This document shows positions 34,284-44,847 of a stretch of 64,000 nt of DNA, piece by piece (the first letter of the stretch is position 1; the number at the start of each line of letters is the position of its first letter). The notes under the pieces were generated by a model. It ran no database searches and had not been told where the DNA came from. It was given only the letters and a program-made list of their open reading frames with translations. Source of the DNA: an uncultured Paracoccaceae bacterium. GTDB lineage: Bacteria; Pseudomonadota; Alphaproteobacteria; Rhodobacterales; Rhodobacteraceae. Location of the stretch: the NCBI GenBank assembly GCA_947498415.1, contig CANMKB010000001.1, positions 186,001 to 250,000 of the forward strand. Direction: 5' to 3'. The position numbers were made by a program, and so were the translations under genes.

Positions 34284-35185
34284 GAATTTCCGTCTTTGAA
34301 ATCCAAGCCCATTTCGGAATAACGCTCGGATTCTTCAAGCCAGTTCGGGCGCACTTTCACTTGCAAAAACAAATGCACTTTGCGGCCCAAGAATTCTGTC
34401 AGTTCCTCGCGTGCAGCTTTAGAGACCGCTTTGATCGTCTCGCCACCTTTGCCCAGCACAATGCCTTTGTGCCCGTCCCGCATCACGTAAATCAACTGAT
34501 CGACCTTTGCAGATCCATCTTTACGCTCTTCCCACTTTTCAGTTTCGACGGTCAGCTGATAAGGAAGTTCTTGGTGCAAGCGCAGCGTCAGCTTTTCGCG
34601 CGTCATTTCGGCAGCGATCATGCGCATGGGCAGATCCGCGATCTGGTCTTCTGGGTAAAGCCAGGGGCCTTCGGGCACTTCTTTGGCCAGCCACTTTTTC
34701 AAATCTTCAGCCCCGTGCCCTTTTTCAGCAGAGATCATGAAGGTTTCGATGAAATTGTAGCGCTCGTTCAGATCTTTGGACAAGGCCAACAGCTTTTCAG
34801 CCTGAACCATATCAATCTTGTTGATCGCCAAAGCAATTTTACGCCCCTCGCCAATCTCTTCGAGACCCTCGAGAATACGCTCCACACCTTCGGTGATGCC
34901 ACGATGTGCCTCGACCATCAAAACAACGACATCTGCATCCGCAGCGCCCCCCCAAGCGGCCGCAACCATTGCACGGTCAAGGCGGCGGCGAGGGCGGAAC
35001 AAGCCAGGCGTGTCAACAAAGACAATCTGCGAGTCATCTTTGAGCGCGACACCGCGAATACGGGCGCGTGTGGTTTGAACTTTGTGGGTTACAATAGACA
35101 CCTTTGCGCCAACCATGCGGTTGGTTAGGGTCGATTTACCTGCGTTAGGCTCGCCAATAAGGGCGACAAATCCGGCGCGAGTCAT
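34280..35185 (-). CDS. era: GTPase Era
   Basis: 301 aa. G motifs are clear: [16 protein letters not shown] (G1), TPG in FVDTPGLF (G3) and NKID (G4). A C-terminal KH domain follows ([16 protein letters not shown]). Era binds 16S rRNA and is needed for 30S assembly. Start ATG 35185 overlaps the rnc stop, and its own stop overlaps the DUF1491 start, in the standard rnc-era order. Confidence 0.95.
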   Translation of the reverse strand: MTRAGFVALIGEPNAGKSTLTNRMVGAKVSIVTHKVQTTRARIRGVALKDDSQIVFVDTPGLFRPRRRLDRAMVAAAWGGAADADVVVLMVEAHRGITEGVERILEGLEEIGEGRKIALAINKIDMVQAEKLLALSKDLNERYNFIETFMISAEKGHGAEDLKKWLAKEVPEGPWLYPEDQIADLPMRMIAAEMTREKLTLRLHQELPYQLTVETEKWEERKDGSAKVDQLIYVMRDGHKGIVLGKGGETIKAVSKAAREELTEFLGRKVHLFLQVKVRPNWLEESERYSEMGLDFKDGNS

Positions 35186-35865
35186 GCGCTCTCCAATCTG
35201 GTCAGCAGGGCTTTGGCAGCAGCTTGCTCTGCCAGTCGCTTGTTTCCCGCAGTTGCTTCTTCTGCTTCGCCACTATCAAGGCGTGCAGAAATTGTGAAAA
35301 CAGGCGCATGATCTGGGCCCGAACGCTTCACGAGTTCATATTTGGGTGGCTGAAGGCCACGTGCCTGCGCCCATTCCTGTAGAGACGTTTTCGCATCGCG
35401 CGCATCGGCCTCAACGGTGGTAATGCGTTTCCCCCACAATCGTAGGATCAAAGCCTTGGCGGTTTCAAATCCTGCGTCTTTATATACAGCAGCGATCACT
35501 GCTTCCATCGCGTCGCCCAGCAGTGCTTGCTTGCGGCGGCCACCAGATAGCATTTCCGATCGCCCCAGCTTTAGGGCATCGCCGAGCGCGACATCGCGCG
35601 CCACATCTGCACAGGTCTCTTTACGCACCAACGCATTAAACCGCGGCGCCAATTGTCCCTCAGAGGCATTCCGATCGTGCTCCAGCACCGCCTCGGCCAT
35701 CACAAGGCCAAGAACGCGGTCCCCTAAAAATTCCAAACGCTGATTGTCGTCACGTGTCGGTGACGACATGGAGGAATGGGTTACGGCACGCACCAAAAGC
35801 TCGGGGGCATCAAAATGATGCCCCAGTCTTTTTTCCAGTGCTCTCAGCTCAGCAGAAAGTTTCAC
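35182..35865 (-). CDS. rnc: ribonuclease III
   Basis: 227 aa. The catalytic signature [13 protein letters not shown] is near 44-56, and a second acidic cluster ([12 protein letters not shown]) supplies the other metal ligands. A dsRNA-binding domain fills the C-terminus (from about 155). It processes rRNA and structured mRNAs. The start is GTG 35865, whose GTGA overlaps the lepB stop. Confidence 0.95.
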   Translation of the reverse strand: MKLSAELRALEKRLGHHFDAPELLVRAVTHSSMSSPTRDDNQRLEFLGDRVLGLVMAEAVLEHDRNASEGQLAPRFNALVRKETCADVARDVALGDALKLGRSEMLSGGRRKQALLGDAMEAVIAAVYKDAGFETAKALILRLWGKRITTVEADARDAKTSLQEWAQARGLQPPKYELVKRSGPDHAPVFTISARLDSGEAEEATAGNKRLAEQAAAKALLTRLESA

Positions 35866-36689
35866 TCGACAGCCTTAAAGAAACGATCACCGCGCCACGT
35901 CCAGAAAGCAAACATTGAACGCCCCGCGGAGGAGAACATGATACGATCGGCCCGGCCGATCAGGTTTTCATATGGTACAAAACCAACCCCACCTTGCCCA
36001 CGTGGAACGCGAGAATCCGTTGAATTGTCGCGGTTGTCACCAATGAAAAAGAAATGACCTTCGGGGACAGTGTAGATCCCGGTGTTATCGACGTATGAAT
36101 TGTCAATGTTCAGGATCGCATGCTTTACGCCATTTGGCAGGGTCTCGATCAGGCGTGTTTTCTCACATACGCCACCATGCCCTACAGGGCCATTTTCGCA
36201 CCGTGGCAAGCCACCATGTGGGCCCTGAGGCTCGGACGTTTCTTTGAAAACGCCGCCGTGTTCTAGCTTAACATTCTCACCGTTGATTCGAAGAACCCCG
36301 TTGGTCATCTGCACAGTATCACCCGGCAGCCCCACAACGCGCTTAATAAAGTCAGCGCCATTCACTGGGTGACGGAAGACAACAACATCGCCGCGCTCAG
36401 GCTCAGAACCCCAGATGCGTGTGTTCTCACCATCAATCGGGCCACATACTTTGTCGGCATCAATGCCCAAGAATGGCACACGTGGGCAGGATGCATAGGA
36501 ATAGCCATAAGCCATCTTGTTGACGAACAAGAAATCGCCAATCAGCAGTGTGTCTTTCATAGAGCCTGACGGAATCCAGAATGGCTGAAAAAACAACGTG
36601 CGGAACACGCCTGCAATCAACAGGGCATAGACAATCGTTTTGATCGTTTCGACAATGCCGCTTTCTTTCGAGGACGCCTCGGCCGCCAT
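35862..36689 (-). CDS. lepB: signal peptidase I
   Basis: 275 aa inner-membrane protease that removes signal peptides. One N-terminal membrane segment (about 13-30) is followed by the catalytic Ser in [13 protein letters not shown] and the catalytic Lys in [13 protein letters not shown]. The box [13 protein letters not shown] is intact. It is the first gene of the lepB-rnc-era-DUF1491-recO operon. Its start lies 51 bases downstream of the acpS stop. Confidence 0.95.
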   Translation of the reverse strand: MAAEASSKESGIVETIKTIVYALLIAGVFRTLFFQPFWIPSGSMKDTLLIGDFLFVNKMAYGYSYASCPRVPFLGIDADKVCGPIDGENTRIWGSEPERGDVVVFRHPVNGADFIKRVVGLPGDTVQMTNGVLRINGENVKLEHGGVFKETSEPQGPHGGLPRCENGPVGHGGVCEKTRLIETLPNGVKHAILNIDNSYVDNTGIYTVPEGHFFFIGDNRDNSTDSRVPRGQGGVGFVPYENLIGRADRIMFSSAGRSMFAFWTWRGDRFFKAVE

Positions 36690-36740
36690 GATATTTCTCC
36701 GCTTTGGTCTTGGGTTACTTGCGCAGTGCAGCGCCCAGTG

Positions 36741-37163
36741 TCAACCCGCAGGGGCCGTTGATGATGAGATCGGCAAGGCTTCGATGACAACAAAGGCCTG
36801 TGCCCAGGGGTGATCGTCGGTCAAAGTCACGTGGATCGTTGCGGTGTGATCCGCTGGTGTCATCTTATCCAACCGTTCTTTGGCCCAACCTGTGACTTCC
36901 ATAACGGGCTGGCCGGTCTGTAGATTGCTGACATGCATGTCTTTCCATGCAATCCCCATCGCCAAGCCGGTCCCCAACGCTTTTGAGCATGCTTCTTTGG
37001 CCGCCCAGCGCTTGGCATAAGTGCCCGCAATATCTTTGCGGCGTTCTGCTTTCAACTGCTCGCGCTCGGTGAACACGCGGTTTTTAAAGCGGGTGCCAAA
37101 CCGGTCTAGAGTACCTTGGATGCGTTCTATATTCGCAAGATCTGTGCCGATGCCCAGGATCAT
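36741..37163 (-). CDS. acpS: holo-[acyl-carrier-protein] synthase
   Basis: 140 aa. The N-terminal [12 protein letters not shown] supplies the Mg-binding Asp, and [15 protein letters not shown] supplies the Glu and Lys. The enzyme transfers 4'-phosphopantetheine to acyl carrier protein. Its start overlaps the stop of the preceding hypothetical gene by four bases. It is usually next to pdxJ in this block; here two genes intervene. Confidence 0.93.
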   Translation of the reverse strand: MILGIGTDLANIERIQGTLDRFGTRFKNRVFTEREQLKAERRKDIAGTYAKRWAAKEACSKALGTGLAMGIAWKDMHVSNLQTGQPVMEVTGWAKERLDKMTPADHTATIHVTLTDDHPWAQAFVVIEALPISSSTAPAG

Positions 37164-37600
37164 TCCAAAATAGCCTCGATCGCGCCGGTTTGTTGGTTTA
37201 GCGAAAAAATTAGACTTCCTGACAGGTAGTCCGCGAATTCGGGCTCGTAATATGTCACTTCGATGTGGAACGTCAGACCCAGCGCCGGGTCGTAATCGGC
37301 CTGTATCTCTTCAAATCCGATGCCAGAAAACCCAATGTTGTTTTCGAGACCAATTGTTTTGCACTGACGCCCGCCGACTTCATCATAAGGCGGGGAAAGA
37401 ACCAAAACATGGAAAGAGCCTGCCGCAGGTTCAATCGTATCCAATAGAGCCACACGCACCTCACCATTCGCGTATGTGCGGGAGAATTCTTCCCATGGCT
37501 CATAAATGGCATCCGCCCGCGCGGCAAAACCACAATCAACCACCTCTTGCGCAGCAAGCGGTGACGCCATCAAAAGCCCAAGAGCAATCCATCCACGCAT
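37160..37600 (-). CDS. exported protein of unknown function
   Basis: 146 aa. A signal peptide is clear ([18 protein letters not shown]). The mature domain contains two Cys (near 23 and 79) that could form a disulfide, and is rich in Tyr, Glu and Asp. I recognise no family. It sits four bases downstream of the LysE gene and overlaps acpS by four bases, so it is transcribed with housekeeping genes. Function unknown. Confidence 0.72.
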   Translation of the reverse strand: MRGWIALGLLMASPLAAQEVVDCGFAARADAIYEPWEEFSRTYANGEVRVALLDTIEPAAGSFHVLVLSPPYDEVGGRQCKTIGLENNIGFSGIGFEEIQADYDPALGLTFHIEVTYYEPEFADYLSGSLIFSLNQQTGAIEAILE

Positions 37601-37604
37601 AAAT

Positions 37605-38222
37605 TCAAGTCTCCAAGCGAGTAGTAAGAATTTTTAGACTGGCAGCCCCAAACAGAGCAGCAAAGGCGGCATCAAACCAGCGCTTCATCTGTTTGTACTT
37701 CTCAGAGACCGCCGGCAATGCGAACAGCACGCCATAGCCAACAAAAACAAATGTCGACATCAAAAGCAGCGCACCAAAGAGTTGCCAAATTTGGATCATG
37801 CCGGCGCCATTAGGCAATGCGATCGCATAAATAGAACCCCATGACAAAACAGCCTTTGGATTGGTGATATGGATCAAATACCCCTTCACGAACAAGCGTT
37901 CGATCGAAGCAGTGCGATGCATCAGTGGGCGCGGTGATATTGCGGATTTCATCGACTTAAACGCCAGATAAAGTAAATAAAGCGCCCCAGCGTACCTGAT
38001 CAGTTCGAACAGCCAAGCATTCGCCTGCATCACAGCCCCCATACCAAGTGCAGCCGCAATGCCCCAGCTGGCCGATCCAGCGACGATACCCAAAGCAATC
38101 GAAACACCCGCACTCCGCCCGGCTGCCATTGCGGTGCCAGAGATCGCCAATGTTGCAGGCCCGGGTGTGCCGCCGGCAATGCCCCAGGCTAAAACCACGA
38201 ATAAAAGTTCTGGACCCCACAT
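37605..38222 (-). CDS. LysE-family amino-acid exporter
   Basis: 205 aa, six hydrophobic segments. The N-terminal motif GGTPGPATLAISGTA matches the LysE/RhtB pattern G-x-x-x-G-P, and the middle shows ITNPKAVLSWGSIY. The family exports amino acids or small amines. The start is ATG 38222. It lies between pdxJ and acpS, where this conserved block normally has no transporter. Confidence 0.87.
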   Translation of the reverse strand: MWGPELLFVVLAWGIAGGTPGPATLAISGTAMAAGRSAGVSIALGIVAGSASWGIAAALGMGAVMQANAWLFELIRYAGALYLLYLAFKSMKSAISPRPLMHRTASIERLFVKGYLIHITNPKAVLSWGSIYAIALPNGAGMIQIWQLFGALLLMSTFVFVGYGVLFALPAVSEKYKQMKRWFDAAFAALFGAASLKILTTRLET

Positions 38223-38274
38223 TAAAGCTTTCCTTTTACATCACTAAACATTGCACTGATGCTTTGACTAAAGC

Positions 38275-39012
38275 CTAAGTTGCCCGGGCTTCGTCCATCA
38301 AACGACGCATTTCTTTTATCGCATCTTCCATGCCAACAAACAAAGATTCACCCATCAGGAAGTGCCCAATGTTGAGTTCTATGACTTCCGGCAATGCTGC
38401 AATGGGCTGCACTGTTTCGTAAGTCAAACCATGACCCGCGTGAACTTCCAGCCCTAGCGAATGGGCGAATTTTGCCATTTCAGCCAAACGTTTCAGCTCT
38501 TCGTCGCGCTCATCAAAGCGGCCTTCGGCGTGGAAATCGCAATAGGCCCCGGTATGAAGCTCAATCACCTGTGCGCCTATCCGATGGGCTGCCTCAATCT
38601 GCGGACGGTCTGCTGCAATAAAGATCGAAACCCGGCATCCCGCATCGCGCAGTGGTGCAATGAAATGCGCCAATCGGTTTTCCTCGCGCGCAACTTCAAG
38701 CCCACCCTCAGTCGTTTTTTCTTCGCGTTTTTCAGGAACGATGCACACAGCATGTGGCTTATGACGCAGGGCAATGGCTTGCATCTCATCGGTGGCGGCC
38801 ATTTCGAAGTTCAAAGGGATTGTCAGCTCTTCCATCAGCCCATCAATGTCGGCATCCATGATATGACGACGATCTTCGCGCAAATGTGCCGTGATACCGT
38901 CCGCCCCGGCCTCTTGGGCCAGTTTCGCCGCACGCACCGGATCAGGATACGCTCCACCTCGTGCATTCCGCACGGTGGCTACATGATCAATATTTACACC
39001 CAAACGCAGCAT
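38275..39012 (-). CDS. pdxJ: pyridoxine 5'-phosphate synthase
   Basis: 245 aa TIM barrel. The opening [19 protein letters not shown] is diagnostic (key residues [13 protein letters not shown]). It is followed by [16 protein letters not shown] and [11 protein letters not shown]. It closes the pyridoxine ring from 1-deoxyxylulose 5-phosphate and aminoacetone phosphate. It lies in the conserved rpoZ-rsh-DUF2062-pdxJ-acpS order. Confidence 0.95.
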   Translation of the reverse strand: MLRLGVNIDHVATVRNARGGAYPDPVRAAKLAQEAGADGITAHLREDRRHIMDADIDGLMEELTIPLNFEMAATDEMQAIALRHKPHAVCIVPEKREEKTTEGGLEVAREENRLAHFIAPLRDAGCRVSIFIAADRPQIEAAHRIGAQVIELHTGAYCDFHAEGRFDERDEELKRLAEMAKFAHSLGLEVHAGHGLTYETVQPIAALPEVIELNIGHFLMGESLFVGMEDAIKEMRRLMDEARAT

Positions 39013-39093
39013 AGCATTTGCTCCTAATGGAATTGAATCGTTGCACTGACCCTAGGAGGGTCAACAAAAAGAAGAAACCGATTTTTGACGTGC

Positions 39094-39762
39094 CTAGTCT
39101 TTGGAGACTTTAATATCCGCCGCATGTGCGCTTGCTTGACGCGCCTTGTTTTTCAGCGCCTCAAACTTTGCCTGAATATGCTTTGCGCGTCTTTTTTGAT
39201 ACGCGCGGATTACGGGAACAGACACATAATAAGCAATTGTTCCTGCAACGATCCCCGGAAGAATGCCTCCCACAAGGTACGGATAAAACACTTCGTCCCA
39301 AAAAATAGACAGCCCATGCCAATCCATATCTTGGTCTGTGAACAACGCCTGGAAGTTTTGCATCAAATCTTTGCCCGCATTGGCAAATTTTGCGACCAAA
39401 CTGCTTTCGCCACCTTCTTCAAACTCTGTGCCAAGCAAGAAGTGGCCCGTCTTCAGCGAAACGACGCCGATTGGCAAGTAGGTGAGAGGGTTGCCAAAAA
39501 AGGTACCAAGCAGCGCTGCCAACAAATTGCCTTGCACAAGGCGGGCAATGAACAAAGCAACCACGAAATGAAGGCCGTAAAATGGTGAAAACGTTGTGAA
39601 TACACCAGCCCAAATCCCGCGCGCAATCCGCTCTGGAGAGCCCGGCAAACGGTGAAGCCTGTGCCTGACGTAATAAAATGCACGAGTCCATCCACCGCGC
39701 GGCCAGAAAAAATTTAGCACCGCCTGCAGAAAAGGTCGTCTGTCTCGGCGCTTAAAAACCAA
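39094..39762 (-). CDS. DUF2062 membrane protein
   Basis: 222 aa with three hydrophobic segments. The DUF2062 core is visible: SPERIARGIWAGVFTTFSPF and ALLGTFFGNPLTYLPIG. A C-terminal tail is rich in Lys, Arg and Ala. The start appears to be TTG 39762 after AAGGA; no ATG fits. Function is unknown. The gene is found beside rsh in many alphaproteobacteria. Confidence 0.85.
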   Translation of the reverse strand: MVFKRRDRRPFLQAVLNFFWPRGGWTRAFYYVRHRLHRLPGSPERIARGIWAGVFTTFSPFYGLHFVVALFIARLVQGNLLAALLGTFFGNPLTYLPIGVVSLKTGHFLLGTEFEEGGESSLVAKFANAGKDLMQNFQALFTDQDMDWHGLSIFWDEVFYPYLVGGILPGIVAGTIAYYVSVPVIRAYQKRRAKHIQAKFEALKNKARQASAHAADIKVSKD

Positions 39763-39773
39763 GTGGCTCGTCC

Positions 39774-41909
39774 TTATTGCTTAGGTACAGCGTGTACGCG
39801 ATCGGAGTCGCGATAACGCTCAATTGCAGCAACTTCACTTTCAGCCTGTAATGCCAACATCAATGAATGCAAGTGTTCAGAATTTCTAAGTTCGACATGT
39901 ATCAGAAGTCGATAAAAATCGGGTTTACGATCGGTGAATTCAAGGTCCGAGATATTGGCTTTGTTTTCGCCAATCAGTGTGCAAATCCGACCAAGAACGC
40001 CTGCGTCATTGCCAATCGTCAGATCTAATGTCGCCCCATAAACAGGTTTGTGGCGCCCCACTTGCCAATGCAGATCAATCCAACGATCAGGTTGTTCTTC
40101 ATAGTGGATCAGATTTTCGCAATCGATGGCGTGCACGATAACACCTTTCCCCCTATGCCGAATGCCAACAATCCGCTCCCCAGGGAGTGGTTCACAGCAA
40201 GGAGCGCGATCAAAGCGCTGGTCAGGTGACAACCCAATTACGGCGCGATCGACAGCAACCTCATCTGAATCATCTGGCGCCAATTCAGGATACACGGCTT
40301 GGATCACATCGTTTGCGTTCAGCTCTGCGCTCCCCAGTCGCGCCAGAACAGAATCACGATCATCAAGGCGCAATTGCTTGGCGGCCATATCCAAGATTTT
40401 GTCGCTCATCTTCTTGCCGACCTGCTCAAAAGCAGCGCGCGCAAGTTCAAACCCCAGTTTTACAAATCTCTCGTGGTCTTGAGCTCGTAGAGCACGGCGA
40501 ATGGCAGACTTGGCCTTACCCGTTGTTGCAATATCCAGCCAAGTTGCCTGTGGCATCTGGCCAACTGCGGTCACAATCTCAATATGCTGACCGTTCTTAA
40601 TGCGTGTCCAAAGGGGGACGCGCATATGATCAATCTTAGCCCCGACACAGGCGTTCCCAATCCGGGTGTGGATGGCGTAAGCGAAATCAATCGGGGTCCC
40701 GCCTCTTGGCAATTTCACAACATCGCCGCGCGGAGTAAAGCAAAAGACCTGATCCGAATACATCTCAAGCTTAACCGCTTCGAGAAAATCTTCGTGATCT
40801 TCCTCTGTATCGAACTGCTCGCTCAACGAACGGATCCAGCGCGCCGGGTCTACGGCAAATGGATTCTCTCCGCGCACACCGTCACGATACGACCAATGCG
40901 CAGCCACACCCGTTTCAGCAACATCGTGCATTTGCTGGGTGCGAATCTGCACCTCGACCCGCCGCCCATCGCGACCCGACACGGTTGTGTGGATCGAACG
41001 ATAGCCGTTTGATTTGGGCTGACTGATGTAGTCTTTGAAACGCCCAGGTACCGCACGCCAACGTTGGTGAATGGCACCAAGCACGCGGTAACAATCGTTT
41101 TCGTTCGCAGTTACGACTCGGAAACCGTAGATATCAGATAGGCGCGAGAACCCCTGATCCTTTTCCTGCATCTTGCGCCAAATGGAATAGGGTTTCTTGG
41201 CGCGGCCGAATACATTGGCTTCTATGCCAACCTTTTCGAGTTCATTGACCATGTCACCCGTAATGCGTTGGATCACATCACCGGTTTCTTTTTGAAGCGT
41301 AATAAAGCGCCGCATGATTGAGGCACGGCCATCAGGATTCAGCACTTTAAAGGCCAAATCCTCAAGCTCTTCTCGCATCCATTGCATCCCCATACGCCCG
41401 GCCAAGGGCGCATAGATGTCCATGGTTTCGCGTGCTTTCACCACCTGCTTTTGAGGGCGCATGGCACGAATGGTCCGCATGTTGTGGAGGCGATCTCCCA
41501 GCTTGACCAAAATAACCCGAAGGTCTTTGGACATGGCCATGAACAGCTTGCGAAAATTCTCGGCTTGTTTGGTTTCGGTCGATGACAGCTGAAGGTTTGT
41601 CAGCTTGGTCACACCATCAACCAGGCTAGCGATCTCATCTCCAAAAAGCTCGGCGACTTCGGAGTAGGATGCTTTGGTGTCTTCGATAGTGTCATGCAGC
41701 AAAGCTGTGATGATCGTGGCGTCATCCAACTGCTGCTCTGTCAGAATCGCGGCAACTTCGATGGGGTGCGTAAAATACGGCTCACCGGAATGCCGATACT
41801 GACCTTCATGCATCTCGAGGCCAAAATCATAGGCCTCGCGAATAAGCTTTTCGTTTGTCTTAGGATTGTAGGCCCTAACCAGTTCGACCAGATCGTCAGC
41901 CGGAATCAT
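39774..41909 (-). CDS. rsh: bifunctional (p)ppGpp synthetase/hydrolase (RelA/SpoT homologue)
   Basis: 711 aa. The HD hydrolase domain has HDTIED (72-77). The synthetase domain has RFKDYISQPKSNGYRS, the RxKD form associated with one metal preference. A TGS domain (VFCFTPRGDVVKLPRGGTPI) and a C-terminal ACT domain follow. It sets (p)ppGpp levels in the stringent response and is the single long RSH expected in alphaproteobacteria. It is preceded by rpoZ, as is usual, and followed by a DUF2062 gene. Confidence 0.95.
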   Translation of the reverse strand: MIPADDLVELVRAYNPKTNEKLIREAYDFGLEMHEGQYRHSGEPYFTHPIEVAAILTEQQLDDATIITALLHDTIEDTKASYSEVAELFGDEIASLVDGVTKLTNLQLSSTETKQAENFRKLFMAMSKDLRVILVKLGDRLHNMRTIRAMRPQKQVVKARETMDIYAPLAGRMGMQWMREELEDLAFKVLNPDGRASIMRRFITLQKETGDVIQRITGDMVNELEKVGIEANVFGRAKKPYSIWRKMQEKDQGFSRLSDIYGFRVVTANENDCYRVLGAIHQRWRAVPGRFKDYISQPKSNGYRSIHTTVSGRDGRRVEVQIRTQQMHDVAETGVAAHWSYRDGVRGENPFAVDPARWIRSLSEQFDTEEDHEDFLEAVKLEMYSDQVFCFTPRGDVVKLPRGGTPIDFAYAIHTRIGNACVGAKIDHMRVPLWTRIKNGQHIEIVTAVGQMPQATWLDIATTGKAKSAIRRALRAQDHERFVKLGFELARAAFEQVGKKMSDKILDMAAKQLRLDDRDSVLARLGSAELNANDVIQAVYPELAPDDSDEVAVDRAVIGLSPDQRFDRAPCCEPLPGERIVGIRHRGKGVIVHAIDCENLIHYEEQPDRWIDLHWQVGRHKPVYGATLDLTIGNDAGVLGRICTLIGENKANISDLEFTDRKPDFYRLLIHVELRNSEHLHSLMLALQAESEVAAIERYRDSDRVHAVPKQ

Positions 41910-41935
41910 TGGGTGCCTTCTCTATCCCCCAGGTC

Positions 41936-42292
41936 TTAGCCCTGGCCTTGTGCTTCCATCAATGCGCGAAGCAGTTTCTCTTCGGACATATCGTCATCGG
42001 ATGGCTTGTCCGCAGATTCTGCGCCCATCAACAGAGCCATTGAATCTTCTTCTGGCTCATCAACTTCGATTTGATGCTGATTGTCTTCAATCAAACGCTC
42101 ACGCAATTCGTCAGCTGTCTGAGTTTCCTCAGCAATTTCACGTAGAGAGACAACTGGGTTTTTGTCGTTGTCACGCTCGACGGTGATAGCACCACCCGCA
42201 GAAATTTCACGCGCACGATGTGCAGCAAGCATTACAAGCTCGAAACGGTTCGGAACCTTATCAACGCAATCTTCAACTGTGACGCGGGCCAT
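41936..42292 (-). CDS. rpoZ: RNA polymerase omega subunit
   Basis: 118 aa. The N-terminal [30 protein letters not shown] is the standard omega opening (MARVTVEDC and NRFELV). The C-terminal half is acidic. It helps assemble RNA polymerase and, in several bacteria, contributes to ppGpp binding. The gene lies 26 bases upstream of rsh. Confidence 0.94.
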   Translation of the reverse strand: MARVTVEDCVDKVPNRFELVMLAAHRAREISAGGAITVERDNDKNPVVSLREIAEETQTADELRERLIEDNQHQIEVDEPEEDSMALLMGAESADKPSDDDMSEEKLLRALMEAQGQG

Positions 42293-42367
42293 GCGGGCAC
42301 TCCATTATCTGGACGGGGTTAGAAGCTGAGTATTTAGGCGGTATCGCAGGTAGATACAAGCACATAC

Positions 42368-42928
42368 TCATAGGGGAACAACCTCTTTCAGTTCACTTTC
42401 TGGCAGGTTTGCCATCATTTCCGCTGTGGTTAGCCCTAAAATCGGGTGACACCAGTCCGGAGCCACTTCTGCCATGGGTACCAAAACGAAGGCACGGTCT
42501 TGCAACCGGGGGTGAGGGAGAATCAGTTCTGAGGGCGCTTCGCACTGCTGCGTTGCGGCATCCAGCAAGCGCCAGTGTCTGTGCGTTTCTTCATTTGGCA
42601 AAATCTGACTGCCATAGGAAACCAAATCTATGTCGAGCGTTCGAGCGCCCCATCGCACCAATCGCTCCCTCCCGCACTTAGCTTCGACCTCGTGCAAGAT
42701 CGCGAGAAGGTCATGTGCGGAGTGATTCGTTTCGCAAAATGCCACTGTATTCACAAAATCCGGGCCAGATCCGGCCGGAAATGCAGGGTTGCGAAAGGCG
42801 CGACTCTCCCCTAAGGTGATCACGCCGCGAGCCCGCAACGCCTTGTACGCGTAATTGATCGTTTCCTGCGGTTGACCTATTTGAGACTTCGCATTTCCAC
42901 CGAAGGCTAAGATGCAATTTTCAATCAT
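42368..42928 (-). CDS. folK: 2-amino-4-hydroxy-6-hydroxymethyldihydropteridine pyrophosphokinase
   Basis: 186 aa. It contains LAFGGN near the start, the pterin-binding FVNTVAFCET, and RWGARTLDIDLVSYG, the family signature, followed by HPRLQDRAFVLVPMAEVAP. It makes the dihydropterin diphosphate used by FolP in folate synthesis. It stands alone in this window, leftward, and divergent from the NYN gene. Confidence 0.93.
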   Translation of the reverse strand: MIENCILAFGGNAKSQIGQPQETINYAYKALRARGVITLGESRAFRNPAFPAGSGPDFVNTVAFCETNHSAHDLLAILHEVEAKCGRERLVRWGARTLDIDLVSYGSQILPNEETHRHWRLLDAATQQCEAPSELILPHPRLQDRAFVLVPMAEVAPDWCHPILGLTTAEMMANLPESELKEVVPL

Positions 42929-42934
42929 TTTTTC

Positions 42935-42983
42935 ACCTAAAGCTTATAAAACCTATACCTAAGGATATACCCACATACCTAAG
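42935..42983. repeat. three phased ACCTAA repeats in a divergent promoter region
   Basis: ACCTAA occurs at 42935, 42957 and 42977; the last two are ATACCTAAG copies exactly 20 bases apart. They lie between divergent folK and the NYN gene and start a few bases upstream of folK. Regular spacing of about two helical turns suggests protein binding on one face of the DNA. Confidence 0.4.
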
Positions 42984-43102
42984 ACCGACGGCCGAAACCC
43001 TTGCTCCAACGCGAAAATGCGTTAGCTTATAAGGCCAGTTGCGCCCAGCATTTTCACACTCACGGACATTAAGGCGCCGCTTGATTACTGGAAGGACATT
43101 TT

Positions 43103-43678
43103 ATGTTTTACAAGGACGAACGGCTTGCGCTGTTCATTGATGGATCAAATCTGTACGCAGCGGCTAAGTCGCTCGGATTTGACATCGACTATAAACTCCT
43201 TCGCACCGAATTCATGCGCCGCGGAAAACTCCTGCGCGCCTTTTACTATACAGCCCTTTTAGAGAATGACGAATACTCACCTATTCGACCTCTGGTTGAT
43301 TGGCTGCATTACAATGGATTCACCATGGTGACGAAGCCAGCCAAGGAGTACACCGACAGCCAAGGCCGTCGGAAAGTCAAGGGTAACATGGACATCGAAC
43401 TGGCTGTGAACGCGATGGAACTCGCGCCACATGTTGACCACATCGTGCTATTCTCTGGGGATGGAGATTTTCGGCCGCTCGTGGAAAGCCTGCAAAGGCA
43501 AGGTGTTAGAGTTTCTGTTGTTTCGACAATCCGCAGCCAGCCTCCGATGATTTCAGATGAACTACGCCGCCAGGCCGATAATTTCATCGAGCTTGAAGGT
43601 CTGAAAGACGTTGTCGGACGCCCACCGCGCGACCCAATGCCGGGTGAAGGTGAAGCGGAATACAACGCTGAAAAATAA
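43103..43678 (+). CDS. NYN-domain protein (LabA/DUF88 type)
   Basis: 191 aa. A PIN-like NYN domain spans about 8-165. Acidic residues are in LFIDGSNLYAAAK, KGNMDIELAVNAM and LFSGDGDFRPLVE. The fold includes endoribonucleases; LabA homologues also act in circadian output. The C-terminal 25 residues are disordered and acidic. ATG 43103 follows GGAAGGA. It stands alone and is followed by a terminator. The RNA target is unknown. Confidence 0.88.
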   Translation: MFYKDERLALFIDGSNLYAAAKSLGFDIDYKLLRTEFMRRGKLLRAFYYTALLENDEYSPIRPLVDWLHYNGFTMVTKPAKEYTDSQGRRKVKGNMDIELAVNAMELAPHVDHIVLFSGDGDFRPLVESLQRQGVRVSVVSTIRSQPPMISDELRRQADNFIELEGLKDVVGRPPRDPMPGEGEAEYNAEK

Positions 43679-43682
43679 TGAG

Positions 43683-43708
43683 ACCGGGGATCATTCCCCG
43701 GTTTTTTT
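43683..43708 (+). terminator. terminator after the NYN gene
   Basis: ACCGGGGA (43683-43690) pairs with TCCCCGGT (43695-43702) around TCAT, followed by a run of seven T. Confidence 0.92.
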
Positions 43709-43785
43709 ATATCCAGCGACGCGCGTGTCTTTACGAGGGCACAACTTAACCTTACCTCTGTGGCAACAGCCACAGTGGAAACGCC

Positions 43786-44745
43786 ATGACCAAATCTCCT
43801 CTTACCATCTACCTTGCTGCGCCGCGTGGATTCTGCGCGGGTGTTGATCGTGCGATCAAGATCGTTGAGATGGCACTCGAGAAATGGGGCGCCCCTGTTT
43901 ATGTGCGACATGAAATTGTGCACAACAAATTTGTGGTTGATGGATTGCGTGACAAGGGGGCGGTGTTTGTTGAAGAACTGTCTGATTGCCCCGATGATCG
44001 TCCCGTTATCTTTTCCGCACATGGTGTGGCGAAAGTCGTACCTGCGGAAGCAGAACGGCGCGAGATGATCTATGTCGATGCGACCTGCCCTTTGGTGTCA
44101 AAAGTTCACATCGAAGCAGAGCGCCATTCTGAGGCTGGCCTTCAGATCATTATGATTGGTCACGCGGGCCACCCAGAAACCATCGGCACTATGGGCCAAT
44201 TGCCCGAAGGTGAAGTTTTACTGGTGGAAACCGAGGCGGATGTAGACACCATTGAGGTGCGCGACGCAGAACGCCTGGCCTTTGTTACACAGACCACTCT
44301 TTCGGTCGATGACACCGTTGGCATTGTGGCGGCCTTGAACAAGCGTTTCCCTAAAATCGTGGGTCCTCACAAAGAAGATATTTGTTATGCGACGACGAAC
44401 CGCCAAATGGCCGTGAAAGCAATGGCTGAGAAGTGCGAAGCTATGTTGGTGGTTGGTGCACCAAATTCGTCAAACTCTCGCCGTTTGGTCGAAGTTGGCG
44501 CCAAAGCCGGGTGTGCGTATTCACAACTTGTCCAGCGCGGCACAGACATTGACTGGCGTGCACTCGAAGGAATTACCTCTTTGGGGATTACCGCTGGCGC
44601 TTCAGCCCCAGAAGTCTTGGTAAACGAAGTGATTGACGCTTTCCGAGACCGTTATGACGTGACAGTCGACGTGGTTGAAACGGCAATAGAGACGGTGAAC
44701 TTCAAAGTGCCACGCGTCTTAAGAAATGTTGATATCGCACACTAA
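43786..44745 (+). CDS. ispH: 4-hydroxy-3-methylbut-2-enyl diphosphate reductase
   Basis: 319 aa. The three Cys ligands of the [4Fe-4S] cluster are in [11 protein letters not shown] (Cys17), [11 protein letters not shown] (about 100) and [12 protein letters not shown] (about 200). It makes isopentenyl and dimethylallyl diphosphates in the last step of the MEP pathway. ATG 43786 is the start. rnhA follows after a 102-base gap on the same strand. Confidence 0.95.
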   Translation: MTKSPLTIYLAAPRGFCAGVDRAIKIVEMALEKWGAPVYVRHEIVHNKFVVDGLRDKGAVFVEELSDCPDDRPVIFSAHGVAKVVPAEAERREMIYVDATCPLVSKVHIEAERHSEAGLQIIMIGHAGHPETIGTMGQLPEGEVLLVETEADVDTIEVRDAERLAFVTQTTLSVDDTVGIVAALNKRFPKIVGPHKEDICYATTNRQMAVKAMAEKCEAMLVVGAPNSSNSRRLVEVGAKAGCAYSQLVQRGTDIDWRALEGITSLGITAGASAPEVLVNEVIDAFRDRYDVTVDVVETAIETVNFKVPRVLRNVDIAH

Positions 44746-44847
44746 GCCCATCGCTCGAAGCTATCGCTTCACACCAACAGGCGCGTGTTACGTTTTTCAA
44801 TAGAAAATGGGCTGGACGCGTTCAGCTCACTTCGGTAGGCCCGAACT

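Noticed and set aside
34361..35128. Long plus-strand open frame of 255 codons opposite era
   Set aside because: It is a shadow of era, with unnatural composition (rich in Phe, His and Gln) and no ribosome-binding site.
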